Part shown: in pieces, positions 1 through 7,702 of the stretch
Layout of the letters: each line of letters starts with the position of its first letter
Numbering within the stretch: the stretch's first letter is position 1
NCBI GenBank assembly: GCA_002337085.1
Contig: DDFH01000003.1
Location: 496,001 to 560,000, forward strand
Source of the DNA: Hyphomonadaceae bacterium UBA1933
GTDB taxonomy: Bacteria; Pseudomonadota; Alphaproteobacteria; Caulobacterales; Aquidulcibacteraceae
Direction: 5' to 3'
Length of the DNA: 64,000 bases
The notes under the pieces: generated by a model
What the model was told of the DNA's origin: nothing
The model's input: only the letters and a program-made list of their open reading frames with translations
Database searches by the model: none
Made by a program: the position numbers and the translations under genes

Positions 1-1040
1 TGAATTAAGGATTGCGAAATTTCAGGTATCTGTAATTTTAGGCGTGAACAGGTTTGCATAATTGCCGAATAGAAAAGTGACAATATGTCCTGCTTACGCT
101 CTCTTAATGGTGGAATTCTAAGCGAGACACCACTTAATCTATAAAATAAGTCGGCGCGAAACTCACCGGATGTTACCTTTTGTGCCAAATCTATTGTTGT
201 AGACGCGATAATTCGCACGTCAACAAAGCGCGTTTCACCGCTTTGTGGCTGTATATATTCTTTATTTTCAATGAGATGAAACAATTGCGCTTGTTGGCGG
301 GTGGACAGGTGTTCAATATCTTGCAAGTATATTGTGCCGCCATGATTTCTTTCAAGTAGTGATATAGTGCCACGTTTTATTATTTCCTGTTCAGTTTCAA
401 AAAGTGCATCACCTTGAACCGAACAATTTATATTAAGATAATTTTTTTTGCGGCGATTGGAATTAAGGTGGATTGATTTTGCAACAAGGCCTTTACCAGT
501 GCCGCTTTCACCAATCAAAAGGACATCCACATCAACCTTTGCAATATTGCCAAGTGTATTGCGCAGGTTTTGCATAATTGGGCTTTCACCCAATATATTG
601 CCAAATGGTGCATCATTTGGAAGTGATAGGTTTTTAAATCGGCGATTTTCCAAAATTAAGGCACGCTTTTGCAAGGCGCGCATTATTGATTGAACGAAAT
701 ATTCAAAAGAATAGGGTTTTGACAAAACGTCATACACGCCATCCTTCATTGCACTTACCACAAGGTCAATGTCGCCATGACCAGTTATAAGGATAACCGG
801 AATTTCACTGTCAATTTGCTTTATTCGATGAAAAACCTCTATGCCACTAACCTTCGGCATTCTTATGTCTGTAACGACAATCCCAGCAAAGTCAGGGGTA
901 ATATGTTTAATAGCAGCTTCACCATTATCAAAATCACTGACGTCAAACCCCTCTAAACTAAGCCCCTGAACCTGTGCTTTGCGGAGGTCTTCATCATCAT
1001 CAATGAAAATGATTTGTTTGCATTCGCTATTCAAATTCAT
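1..1040 (-). CDS. dctD: DctD-like response regulator, AAA+ type, lacking GAFTGA (partial, runs off window start)
   Basis: Predicted transcriptional regulator paired with the adjacent sensor kinase for C4-dicarboxylate uptake. About 346 codons are visible; the C-terminus, including any HTH, lies outside the window. Receiver domain residues 1-120 with acidic cluster DDDED, phospho-acceptor Asp near 58 (VVTDIRMP) and Lys near 108 (LSKPY). An AAA+ domain follows, with Walker A GESGTGKG (177-184) and the later IPPLRER motif. The L1 loop that carries GAFTGA in sigma-54 activators is missing: ETEQEIIKRGTISLLER runs straight into HGGTIYLQDIE. The Walker B acidic pair is Q-D rather than the usual D-E. 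By family analogy (TyrR, Rhodobacter NtrC) it may not work through sigma-54. The ATG directly abuts the TAA of the kinase gene, so the two are translationally coupled. Confidence 0.85.
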   Translation of the reverse strand, partial: MNLNSECKQIIFIDDDEDLRKAQVQGLSLEGFDVSDFDNGEAAIKHITPDFAGIVVTDIRMPKVSGIEVFHRIKQIDSEIPVILITGHGDIDLVVSAMKDGVYDVLSKPYSFEYFVQSIMRALQKRALILENRRFKNLSLPNDAPFGNILGESPIMQNLRNTLGNIAKVDVDVLLIGESGTGKGLVAKSIHLNSNRRKKNYLNINCSVQGDALFETEQEIIKRGTISLLERNHGGTIYLQDIEHLSTRQQAQLFHLIENKEYIQPQSGETRFVDVRIIASTTIDLAQKVTSGEFRADLFYRLSGVSLRIPPLRERKQDILSLFYSAIMQTCSRLKLQIPEISQSLI

Positions 1041-1724
1041 TTATGCCTCCACCGCTCTAACAAGTTTTAGGCAAAAGCAGGTTTCGGCACTATTATCTTC
1101 AAGTTCTAATTTGCCGCCAAATTCGCGTGCAATCTCGGATGAAATTACAAGACCCAAGCCAAGTCCTTTTGGTTTTGTCGTGTTAAATGGCAGGAATAAA
1201 TTGGCACGCACTTCGGGCGGGATGCCTGTGCCATTATCAGAAACCCTAATTTCAAAAAAATCATCCATTTCATTGAAGCGAATCCTAACGCATGGTTTTT
1301 CAACTTTTTCACATGCTTCAACGGCATTTTGCAATAGATTTACAATGATTTGTTCAAAACGAACTTTTTCTGCCATTACGAATACATTGGGCGCGATGGT
1401 TTCAATAATCAGTTTTACTTTATTAGCCTTTACCCGATATTTCATTAGGAGAATTGAGGAATCAATAACTTCAGCAACTGATACTTTTTCGATTGTACCA
1501 CGTGATTTTCGTGAAAAGCTCCTTAATTCACCTGTGATAGTAGAAATGCGACCGCACATTTTTACAATATTATTGAGGTTTTGTTCTTTTAAGTCTGAAT
1601 TATCTTCGCCCATGCGGATATTATTTTGCGCCAAGGTCATTATGGTTGCCAATGGCTGATTAATTTCATGGGCAACCCCCGCCGTTACCTGACCTAATGT
1701 GGCAAGCTTATTTGCCTGAACCAA
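1041..1724 (-). CDS. dctB: DctB-like sensor kinase, C-terminal catalytic fragment (dctB split by TAA)
   Basis: Histidine kinase core of a C4-dicarboxylate sensor. Visible motifs are the H-box VAHEINQPLATI, an N-box near RFEQIIVNLLQNAVEAC, G1 DNGTGIP and G2 GLGLGLVIS. It has no sensor domain or membrane segment of its own. It lies in the same frame as the upstream fragment (1731-2759), separated only by one TAA at 1731-1733. Read through that codon, the two pieces give one protein of about 572 residues with normal DctB architecture. A TTG at 1722-1724 could restart translation, but no clear ribosome binding site is seen. It is either half of a pseudogene, a separately translated cytoplasmic kinase, or a base-call error. 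Confidence 0.75.
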   Translation of the reverse strand: MVQANKLATLGQVTAGVAHEINQPLATIMTLAQNNIRMGEDNSDLKEQNLNNIVKMCGRISTITGELRSFSRKSRGTIEKVSVAEVIDSSILLMKYRVKANKVKLIIETIAPNVFVMAEKVRFEQIIVNLLQNAVEACEKVEKPCVRIRFNEMDDFFEIRVSDNGTGIPPEVRANLFLPFNTTKPKGLGLGLVISSEIAREFGGKLELEDNSAETCFCLKLVRAVEA

Positions 1725-1730
1725 ATCAGA

Positions 1731-2759
1731 TTACAGCCGTATAACCTCGGCTTCTGTTTTTTTTCGCTCATTAACTTCTTTGGACAGTGCGCGGTTGGTT
1801 TTATTTAATTCATGCGTGCGTGCGGCGACGTTTTGCTCAAGATCTTTTTGATATTGGGATGCGACAATTAGCTTTTTGGCGCTTTGCAATTGTTTGTAGC
1901 GAATGTAAAATATTATCCCAAGCATAATTATATATAAACTTAGGAAAATGGCGGAAACACCAATGGCAACTATGTTTGCACTTGATTTTGTGCCAATGAG
2001 AATCAATTGCCAATTTAATTGCGGTATATCTAGTTTTACCCAGAAATTACCGTAATTTTGCAATTTAAATGTTTTGAAACGTTCATTCGGCGATGAGCCA
2101 ATTAAGATAATATTTTGATTATCAATAACAAATGCCGGAACCGACATTTGGGCCCATAATTTTTCAATTGGTGTGAAATCAAGTTTTACAACGGCAACGC
2201 CCAATGTTCTGTTGCCATCATCAATTCGTGCAGAATAATAAAGACCTGGCTTTTTACTTACACTTCCAAGGGCATATTGAAATGCCGCGCCGTTTTTCAT
2301 GGCGTTTTTAAAATAATCCCTAAAGGCATAGTTTGTGCCAACAAAGCTTTGCGGTGTATTCCAATTACTTGATGAAATCGCCTCACCATCTGTATTTATT
2401 ATATAAATTACGTCGCTACCAATTCGCTTTTTAAGTGTCGCTAGTTTTTGCGATATCTTAATTGCATTCTCTTTGGTTGGGGATGCTAATAGATTTTGAA
2501 TGGAGGCATCACCCGCCAAAATCAATGGTGTGCCTGATTGTTTATCAAGTTCAGAACGCAATAAAGACATATGGAGGAGGGCGTCTTTTTCAAGCTTAAC
2601 GCTTAATGATTGCAAGTTTTTATTATATGAAAAAACGCCAATAATAATTGTAAATATTATGCCCAAAAGCACGATAAAATACCATAATATCTTTTCATTT
2701 TTGGATATTATATTTTCACCCAAAAACTTTGGGGAATCACTAGTTTCATTGTGCGCCAT
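1731..2759 (-). CDS. dctB: DctB-like sensor kinase, N-terminal sensor fragment ending at in-frame TAA
   Basis: Membrane sensor half of a DctB-type kinase. TM1 lies at about residues 26-45 (WYFIVLLGIIFTIIIGVF), then a roughly 210-residue periplasmic Cache/PAS-like sensor, then TM2 near 257-283, then a short coiled coil (EQNVAARTHELNKTNRAL) that normally leads into the H-box. The frame stops at TAA just after EAEVIRL; the next in-frame codons encode SDLVQANKLATLGQ, the expected linker, so CAA to TAA is the simplest reading. The sensor is thus cut from its kinase. It is divergent from dctA, with a shared 236-bp regulatory region. Confidence 0.8.
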   Translation of the reverse strand: MAHNETSDSPKFLGENIISKNEKILWYFIVLLGIIFTIIIGVFSYNKNLQSLSVKLEKDALLHMSLLRSELDKQSGTPLILAGDASIQNLLASPTKENAIKISQKLATLKKRIGSDVIYIINTDGEAISSSNWNTPQSFVGTNYAFRDYFKNAMKNGAAFQYALGSVSKKPGLYYSARIDDGNRTLGVAVVKLDFTPIEKLWAQMSVPAFVIDNQNIILIGSSPNERFKTFKLQNYGNFWVKLDIPQLNWQLILIGTKSSANIVAIGVSAIFLSLYIIMLGIIFYIRYKQLQSAKKLIVASQYQKDLEQNVAARTHELNKTNRALSKEVNERKKTEAEVIRL

Positions 2760-2778
2760 AATATATTCTCAAAATTAA

Positions 2779-2796
2779 TGTGCGAAATTTTGCACA
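2779..2796. promoter_or_regulatory. Predicted DctD-type operator (UAS 1)
   Basis: TGTGCGAAATTTTGCACA is an 18-bp inverted repeat (TGTGC-N8-GCACA, with one mismatched pair inside). It resembles the rhizobial DctD upstream activating sequence as I recall it. It sits between the divergent dctB and dctA genes. The binding protein is inferred from position and motif only. Confidence 0.6.
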
Positions 2797-2810
2797 TTTT
2801 CACTTTTATG

Positions 2811-2829
2811 TGTGCGAAAGTCAATACAC
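2811..2829. promoter_or_regulatory. Predicted DctD-type operator, weaker copy (UAS 2)
   Basis: TGTGCGAAAGTCAATACAC repeats the left arm TGTGCGAAA of the first site exactly 32 bp downstream, about three helical turns, but its right arm is degenerate. A strong and a weak tandem site is the arrangement known upstream of rhizobial dctA. Confidence 0.45.
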
Positions 2830-2910
2830 TTGTTTATTTTAAAAACCTGTTATTTTTAAAAATAATAAAATAAAACAATGAATTAATCTATTTTATGGTT
2901 TTAAATTGCG

Positions 2911-2926
2911 TGGTTTATGCGTTGAT
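2911..2926 (+). promoter_or_regulatory. Very weak sigma-54-like promoter candidate for dctA
   Basis: TGGTTTATGCGTTGAT carries GG, then 10 nt, then GA, where a sigma-54 promoter needs GG-N10-GC. It is the nearest match in the dctA upstream region. The missing GC, together with the GAFTGA-less regulator, argues that dctA may use another sigma factor here. Confidence 0.15.
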
Positions 2927-2995
2927 AATATTGTCACTTATCGCAAATTCATTTGATTAATACAGAGAATTATAATGCGAACTTGGGAGGATATT

Positions 2996-4396
2996 ATGAA
3001 AATGCCAGAACATTTTGCCAAAATTGGCAATGATGACGAGAGTAAAATTGAAATCAGCAAAAAGAAACAACACACACTTTATATTCAAGTTATTGTTGCA
3101 ATTGTTGTCGGGGTTTTACTTGGTTATTTCTCGCCCGCATTTGCCACAAAGTTACAGCCACTTGGTGACGCATTTGTAAAACTTGTGAAAATGATTATCG
3201 CACCAGTGATTTTCTTGACCATTGTTAGCGGCATTTCGGCAATGGCTGATTTGAAGTCATTTGGTAAGATTGTTGGCAAGGCGTTTTTATATTTCATAAC
3301 ACTTTCAACATTTGCATTAATTGTCGGCCTTATTGTTGGAAATATTGTTCATCCTGGGGCGGGAATGAATATTAATCCTGCGACATTGGCGGCGGATAAA
3401 TTATCAAAAGTATCTGATTATGCGGCAAAGTCACATGAAATGACATTGGTAGGCTTCTTGATGGACATTATCCCATCAACGCTTACAAGTGCTTTTGTTG
3501 AAGGCAATATTTTACAAGTATTATTCGTTTCGGTGGTTTTTGGTATTGGTCTTATGCTTGCGGGCGAAAAGGCAAAACCATTTGTGGCAATCCTTGAAGC
3601 TGCATCTGCTGGCATGTTTAAAACCGTTGATATTTTAATGCGCGCTGCACCAATTGGTGCATTTGGCGCAATGGCGTTTACTATTGGAAAATATGGCATT
3701 GCGTCTGTGGTAAATCTTGCGGCACTTGTTGGAACTTTCTATTTCACATCATTTATTTTTATTGTTGGGGTTTTAGGTATTGTTGCTTATTTTAATGGCT
3801 TTAACATTATTAAATTGTTGAACTATATTAAAACTGAAATCCTTTTGGTTTTGGGAACTTCATCTTCTGAAGCGGCATTGCCAAGCCTTATGGAAAAAAT
3901 GACTGATGCCGGCTGCTCGCGTTCAGTTGTTGGTTTGGTTGTACCAACAGGTTATTCATTTAATCTTGATGGCACAAATATTTATATGACCTTGGCGGCA
4001 TTATTCATTGCCCAAGCAACCAACACACATCTTACACTAGAGCAACAATTATTATTGCTTGGCGTTGCAATGATTTCGTCAAAAGGTGCGGCGGGCGTGA
4101 CTGGTGCAGGTTTTATAACTCTTGCTGCAACTTTATCTGTTGTGCCAACCATTCCTGTTGCGGGTATGGCGATTATTTTGGGTATTGATAGGTTTATGTC
4201 GGAATGCCGTGCGATTACCAATTTTATCGGTAATGCGGTGGCAACTGTTGTGGTTTCCCGTTGGGAAAAAGCAATCGATATGGAGCGTTTCCGTGATGCG
4301 CTTGATGGTAAAATTATAACTCAAACAGTTACGCCAATTCAAGAATTAGCAGGCGTTCCAGCAGGCATACAAATTGGTGAATCTGATCCCGATTAA
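2996..4396 (+). CDS. dctA: C4-dicarboxylate:cation symporter DctA
   Basis: Inner-membrane DAACS-family importer of succinate, fumarate and malate. About 466 residues with eight membrane segments and two re-entrant hairpins. Visible signatures are the serine-rich HP1 tip GTSSSEAALPSLMEKM, the TM7 motif SFNLDGTNIYM, HP2 SSKGAAGVTGAGF and the TM8 motif DRFMSECRAITNFIGN. I start at 2996 because GGGAGG (2985-2990) lies 5 nt upstream; an in-frame ATG at 2975 has no comparable site. The N-terminus has a hydrophilic extension of about 25 residues. It is divergent from dctBD and followed after 32 nt by a porin-like gene, probably as one operon. Confidence 0.95.
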   Translation: MKMPEHFAKIGNDDESKIEISKKKQHTLYIQVIVAIVVGVLLGYFSPAFATKLQPLGDAFVKLVKMIIAPVIFLTIVSGISAMADLKSFGKIVGKAFLYFITLSTFALIVGLIVGNIVHPGAGMNINPATLAADKLSKVSDYAAKSHEMTLVGFLMDIIPSTLTSAFVEGNILQVLFVSVVFGIGLMLAGEKAKPFVAILEAASAGMFKTVDILMRAAPIGAFGAMAFTIGKYGIASVVNLAALVGTFYFTSFIFIVGVLGIVAYFNGFNIIKLLNYIKTEILLVLGTSSSEAALPSLMEKMTDAGCSRSVVGLVVPTGYSFNLDGTNIYMTLAALFIAQATNTHLTLEQQLLLLGVAMISSKGAAGVTGAGFITLAATLSVVPTIPVAGMAIILGIDRFMSECRAITNFIGNAVATVVVSRWEKAIDMERFRDALDGKIITQTVTPIQELAGVPAGIQIGESDPD

Positions 4397-4428
4397 TAAT
4401 TCATAATTTCTATAAACGAGTTTTTACA

Positions 4429-5130
4429 ATGAAAAATATTAGTAGAATGTTTGCGCTTGCAATGGGCGCAATGGTGATACCTTTGTCTTTTGCATATGCG
4501 AAATCAGACATTAACATAAGCGGTCAGTTTTCTGCGGCAAGTGATGGAATATTTCGTGGCACAACGCAAACAGATGGTAAAGCACAATATGTCGGCTATA
4601 TACAGGCCGCATATAATAAATATTACGCAGGATTTCGCCTTAAAACCATGGAAGATCGTACATCTGGGGTTGATGGGCAAACCAATTATATTGTTGGCTA
4701 TAAAAATAAATACAAAGATATTTCATACAATATTTATGCCGCCTATAAACAATATCAAAATGTGAAACCAATCACTGTTGATAACGAGTTTTGGGAATTC
4801 CAAGTCGATTTATCAAAACCCATAACCAAGAAACTAAAGGGTAAATTGTCATTCTCATATTCACCCGATGGCTATGGTAAAATCAAAGAGTTTTATTATT
4901 CTGAAATCGGTGCGGATTATTTAATTACAAAAAATCTTAGTTTTATAAGCACACTTGGATATCGTGATGCGATTGGTTCGACCAATTATTCCAATTATAT
5001 GCTTGGATTGTCTTATAATATTGGCAAGAATGACGTGATTAGTTTGCGTTATAGCGCTACAAATCGCGAAAAAGAACTTGGTAAAAAATACTCTGATTCA
5101 ACATATATTATGTTGGTGCATAAATTTTAA
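4429..5130 (+). CDS. TorF-family putative outer-membrane porin
   Basis: 233 residues with a signal peptide (MKNISRMFALAMGAMVIPLSFAYA) and alternating aromatic beta-strands ending in a C-terminal Phe (LVHKF), as expected for an outer-membrane barrel. The N-terminal pattern FSAASDGIFRGTTQTDGKA matches the SDY.FRG.SQTDG signature of the TorF family. It lies 32 nt behind dctA and before a hairpin terminator, so it is probably the outer-membrane partner of dicarboxylate uptake. That pairing is inferred from position; substrate specificity is unknown. Confidence 0.8.
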   Translation: MKNISRMFALAMGAMVIPLSFAYAKSDINISGQFSAASDGIFRGTTQTDGKAQYVGYIQAAYNKYYAGFRLKTMEDRTSGVDGQTNYIVGYKNKYKDISYNIYAAYKQYQNVKPITVDNEFWEFQVDLSKPITKKLKGKLSFSYSPDGYGKIKEFYYSEIGADYLITKNLSFISTLGYRDAIGSTNYSNYMLGLSYNIGKNDVISLRYSATNREKELGKKYSDSTYIMLVHKF

Positions 5131-5147
5131 ATTGGTAACATCCGAAC

Positions 5148-5187
5148 TGGTGAAATATTGTGATTGCACAATATTTCACCAATATTT
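5148..5187 (+). terminator. Hairpin terminator after dctA-torF
   Basis: A 15-bp perfect inverted repeat (TGGTGAAATATTGTG, loop ATTG, complementary arm to 5181), followed only by an AT-rich tail rather than a full T tract. It closes the dctA operon. Confidence 0.6.
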
Positions 5188-5237
5188 AATCATAATCGTG
5201 TAATATTCATAAAAACAATAAATACCGGAGTTGTGGT

Positions 5238-6272
5238 GTGAATAATACGATTTATCGTGCGCGTGCGCCTTTAAGGCTTGGCCTGGCAGGTGGTGGAACA
5301 GATGTTTCGCCTTATTGCGATGAATATGGTGGCGCAATTATTAATGTAACAATTGATCGATATGCCTATGCGTCAATTCGTTTGCGTGCTGATAATAAAG
5401 TAGTCTTTGTCTCTGTTGATCAAGACATTGAAGAAGAGTTTCCAGTTTCAAAACTTGTGCCGGATGATTCAAAATTAAAGCTCCATCGTGGTGTCTTTAA
5501 TCGTATTTTCCGCAATTACGGTTTTGGGCGTTCAAGTGGTTTTACTTTTACTACACATGTTGATGCGCCAATGGGATCTGGCCTTGGCTCATCATCTGCG
5601 CTTGTTGTTGCGATGCTTGCGGTAATGCGGGAATATTTATATCTGCCGCTTGGCGAATATGAATTGGCGCGTCTTGCATTTGATATTGAACGGGTTGATT
5701 TATTGCTTCAAGGTGGGCGGCAGGATCAATATGCCGCGACTTTTGGCGGCTTTAATTTTATGGAATTTCAGGCAAATGAACGGGTGATTGTAAACCCGCT
5801 TAGGATGCGCCCGCGTATTTTGAATGAAATTGAATCATCTATCCTTTTAACTTTTAGTGGGGCATCGCGTGAGAGTGCTGCAATTATTGAAAATCAGTCA
5901 AAATCAGTAAAAGAGGGTGGCAAATCATTAGAGGCCATGCACCAATTGAAGGATGAAGCTGTCCAAATGAAAGAAGCGCTTTTGTTTGGTAATGTTGCAA
6001 GAATTGGTGAAATTTTAAGATCTGGTTGGGAGGCAAAGAAAAGCACTTCGCCAACGGTTTCAACCCCGCAGGTCGAGCAATTGTTTAATGTCGCTATGAA
6101 TAATGGTGCTATTGCAGGAAAGTTATCGGGGGCTGGCGGCGGTGGCTTCGCTTTGTTTTTGGTTGATCCTGATGTCCGCCCACGTCTTGAAAAAGCAATA
6201 AAAGAACAAACAAGTGCAAATCCAACCAATTGCAAATTAACGCATGACGGGGTTGATGCTTGGGGATTCTAA
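5238..6272 (+). CDS. hddA: GHMP kinase, D-glycero-D-manno-heptose 7-phosphate kinase type
   Basis: Cytoplasmic sugar kinase predicted to phosphorylate heptose 7-phosphate at C1 in GDP-heptose synthesis. 344 residues, usual length. Visible motifs: N-terminal RAPLRLGLAGGGTDVSPY, GHMP ATP loop PMGSGLGSSSALVVA, and C-terminal GKLSGAGGGGFALF. The start is GTG at 5238 with CCGGAG seven nt upstream. The nearby fused nucleotidyltransferase/phosphatase (7703-8908) supplies the next two steps, which supports a heptose rather than fucose substrate. No sedoheptulose-7-phosphate isomerase (gmhA) is in the window. Confidence 0.85.
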   Translation: MNNTIYRARAPLRLGLAGGGTDVSPYCDEYGGAIINVTIDRYAYASIRLRADNKVVFVSVDQDIEEEFPVSKLVPDDSKLKLHRGVFNRIFRNYGFGRSSGFTFTTHVDAPMGSGLGSSSALVVAMLAVMREYLYLPLGEYELARLAFDIERVDLLLQGGRQDQYAATFGGFNFMEFQANERVIVNPLRMRPRILNEIESSILLTFSGASRESAAIIENQSKSVKEGGKSLEAMHQLKDEAVQMKEALLFGNVARIGEILRSGWEAKKSTSPTVSTPQVEQLFNVAMNNGAIAGKLSGAGGGGFALFLVDPDVRPRLEKAIKEQTSANPTNCKLTHDGVDAWGF

Positions 6273-6324
6273 AACAAGTTAAATCATAAAATTGTCTTAA
6301 AGCTTTATATAATTGCTTTTAAAA

Positions 6325-6360
6325 ACCGTAAAAATTTTATCAATTGATAATTTTTACGGT
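6325..6360 (+). terminator. Hairpin between the heptose kinase and UDP-sugar dehydrogenase genes
   Basis: ACCGTAAAAATT pairs with AATTTTTACGGT around the loop at 6337-6348, with a small bulge. There is no clean T run on the plus side. It may be a weak or bidirectional terminator. Confidence 0.45.
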
Positions 6361-6464
6361 GAAATTTTAAACAAAGCGCTTGTTTGACAATGACATGGCA
6401 CAATTTGACTTGTTTAGAGGATTTTGAGCGTTTATACAGCGTCATGAATTTTAGAGGGTGAAAT

Positions 6465-7631
6465 ATGAAAATTGCGATTGCCGGTATTGGTTATGTTGGT
6501 TTATCAAACGCATTATTATTGGCGCAACATAATGAGGTGGTTGCAGTTGATGTTGTTCCAGATAAAATTGATAAATTAAACAACAAAATATCGCCAATAA
6601 TTGATGCAGAAATTGAAGACTTTTTAAAAAATCAAAAGCTGAATTTTACGGCGACACTAGACAAGAATATCGCTTATAAAGATGCGGATTTTGTAATCAT
6701 TTCGACCCCAACAAATTATGACCCTGAAACCAATTACTTTAACACCTCATCGATTGAAGCGGTGATAAAAGATGTTTTGGCAATTAATCCAAATGCCACG
6801 ATGGTGATTAAATCAACAATTCCGGTTGGTTATACAAAACGCATAAATGAAGAATTCGGGGTTGATAATATCATATTCTCTCCAGAGTTTTTGCGTGAAG
6901 GTCGTGCACTTTATGATAATCTTTATCCTTCGCGCATAATTGTTGGTGAACAGTCGGAACGTGCAAAAACCTTTGCTGGTCTTTTACAACAAGGGGCCAT
7001 GAAAAAAGATATTAAGGTTCTTTTTACTAATCCCGATGAAGCCGAAGCCGTGAAATTATTCGCCAATACCTATCTTGCTATGCGGGTTGCATTTTTCAAT
7101 GAGCTTGATTCTTATGCCGAGGCGTTGGGGTTAGATAGCCGCCAAATTATTGATGGTGTTTCATTGGATCCGCGTATTGGTAATCATTATAACAATCCAA
7201 GTTTTGGTTATGGTGGTTATTGTCTGCCCAAAGATACTAAACAGCTATTGGCAAATTATAAGTCTGTACCACAAGTACTTATTCGTGCGATTGTTGATGC
7301 CAATACCACTCGTAAAGACTTTATTGCCGACTCAATTATCGCCAAAAAACCAAAAGTTGTTGGGGTTTATCGCCTTACTATGAAGGCAAATTCAGATAAT
7401 TTCCGTGATTCATCGATTCAAGGTATTATGAAGCGTATCAAGGCAAAGGGTATTAAAGTAATTGTTTTTGAGCCGACCTTGAAAGATGATGACTTCTTTA
7501 ATTCACAAGTTATCAAAAATCTTACTGAATTCAAAGAAATATCTGATGTGATTATTGCCAACCGTCTTGAAGACGCAATTATGGACGTTAAAGATAAGGT
7601 GTATACACGCGATTTATTTGGCAAAGACTGA
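6465..7631 (+). CDS. ugd: UDP-glucose / UDP-sugar 6-dehydrogenase
   Basis: NAD-dependent four-electron oxidation of a UDP-hexose, normally UDP-glucose to UDP-glucuronate, for acidic surface polysaccharides. 388 residues. N-terminal Rossmann GIGYVG (7-12), STPTNYD, the central motif SPEFLREG, and the catalytic Cys near 253 in GYGGYCLPKDTKQ. Length and the PTNYD loop fit the short UDP-glucose dehydrogenase class. It lies between heptose genes and reads in the same direction. The exact substrate is inferred. Confidence 0.88.
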   Translation: MKIAIAGIGYVGLSNALLLAQHNEVVAVDVVPDKIDKLNNKISPIIDAEIEDFLKNQKLNFTATLDKNIAYKDADFVIISTPTNYDPETNYFNTSSIEAVIKDVLAINPNATMVIKSTIPVGYTKRINEEFGVDNIIFSPEFLREGRALYDNLYPSRIIVGEQSERAKTFAGLLQQGAMKKDIKVLFTNPDEAEAVKLFANTYLAMRVAFFNELDSYAEALGLDSRQIIDGVSLDPRIGNHYNNPSFGYGGYCLPKDTKQLLANYKSVPQVLIRAIVDANTTRKDFIADSIIAKKPKVVGVYRLTMKANSDNFRDSSIQGIMKRIKAKGIKVIVFEPTLKDDDFFNSQVIKNLTEFKEISDVIIANRLEDAIMDVKDKVYTRDLFGKD

Positions 7632-7651
7632 TAAACGCATAAACAATAAGC

Positions 7652-7668
7652 CATTTATTAAATAAATG
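7652..7668. repeat. Short perfect palindrome downstream of ugd
   Basis: CATTTATT-A-AATAAATG, an 8-bp perfect inverted repeat in the 71-bp gap before the next gene. It could be an operator or a weak transcript-end hairpin. Confidence 0.35.
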
Positions 7669-7702
7669 ACATTATAGGTCTTGTTGAAGACAAGGCTTAT
7701 AC

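Noticed and set aside
979..1659. 226-codon plus-strand ORF over dctB
   Set aside because: Antisense to a histidine-kinase domain with all motifs on the minus strand; Ser-rich shadow.
6384..6412. TTGACA before ugd as a sigma-70 promoter
   Set aside because: No acceptable -10 hexamer at 16-18 bp.
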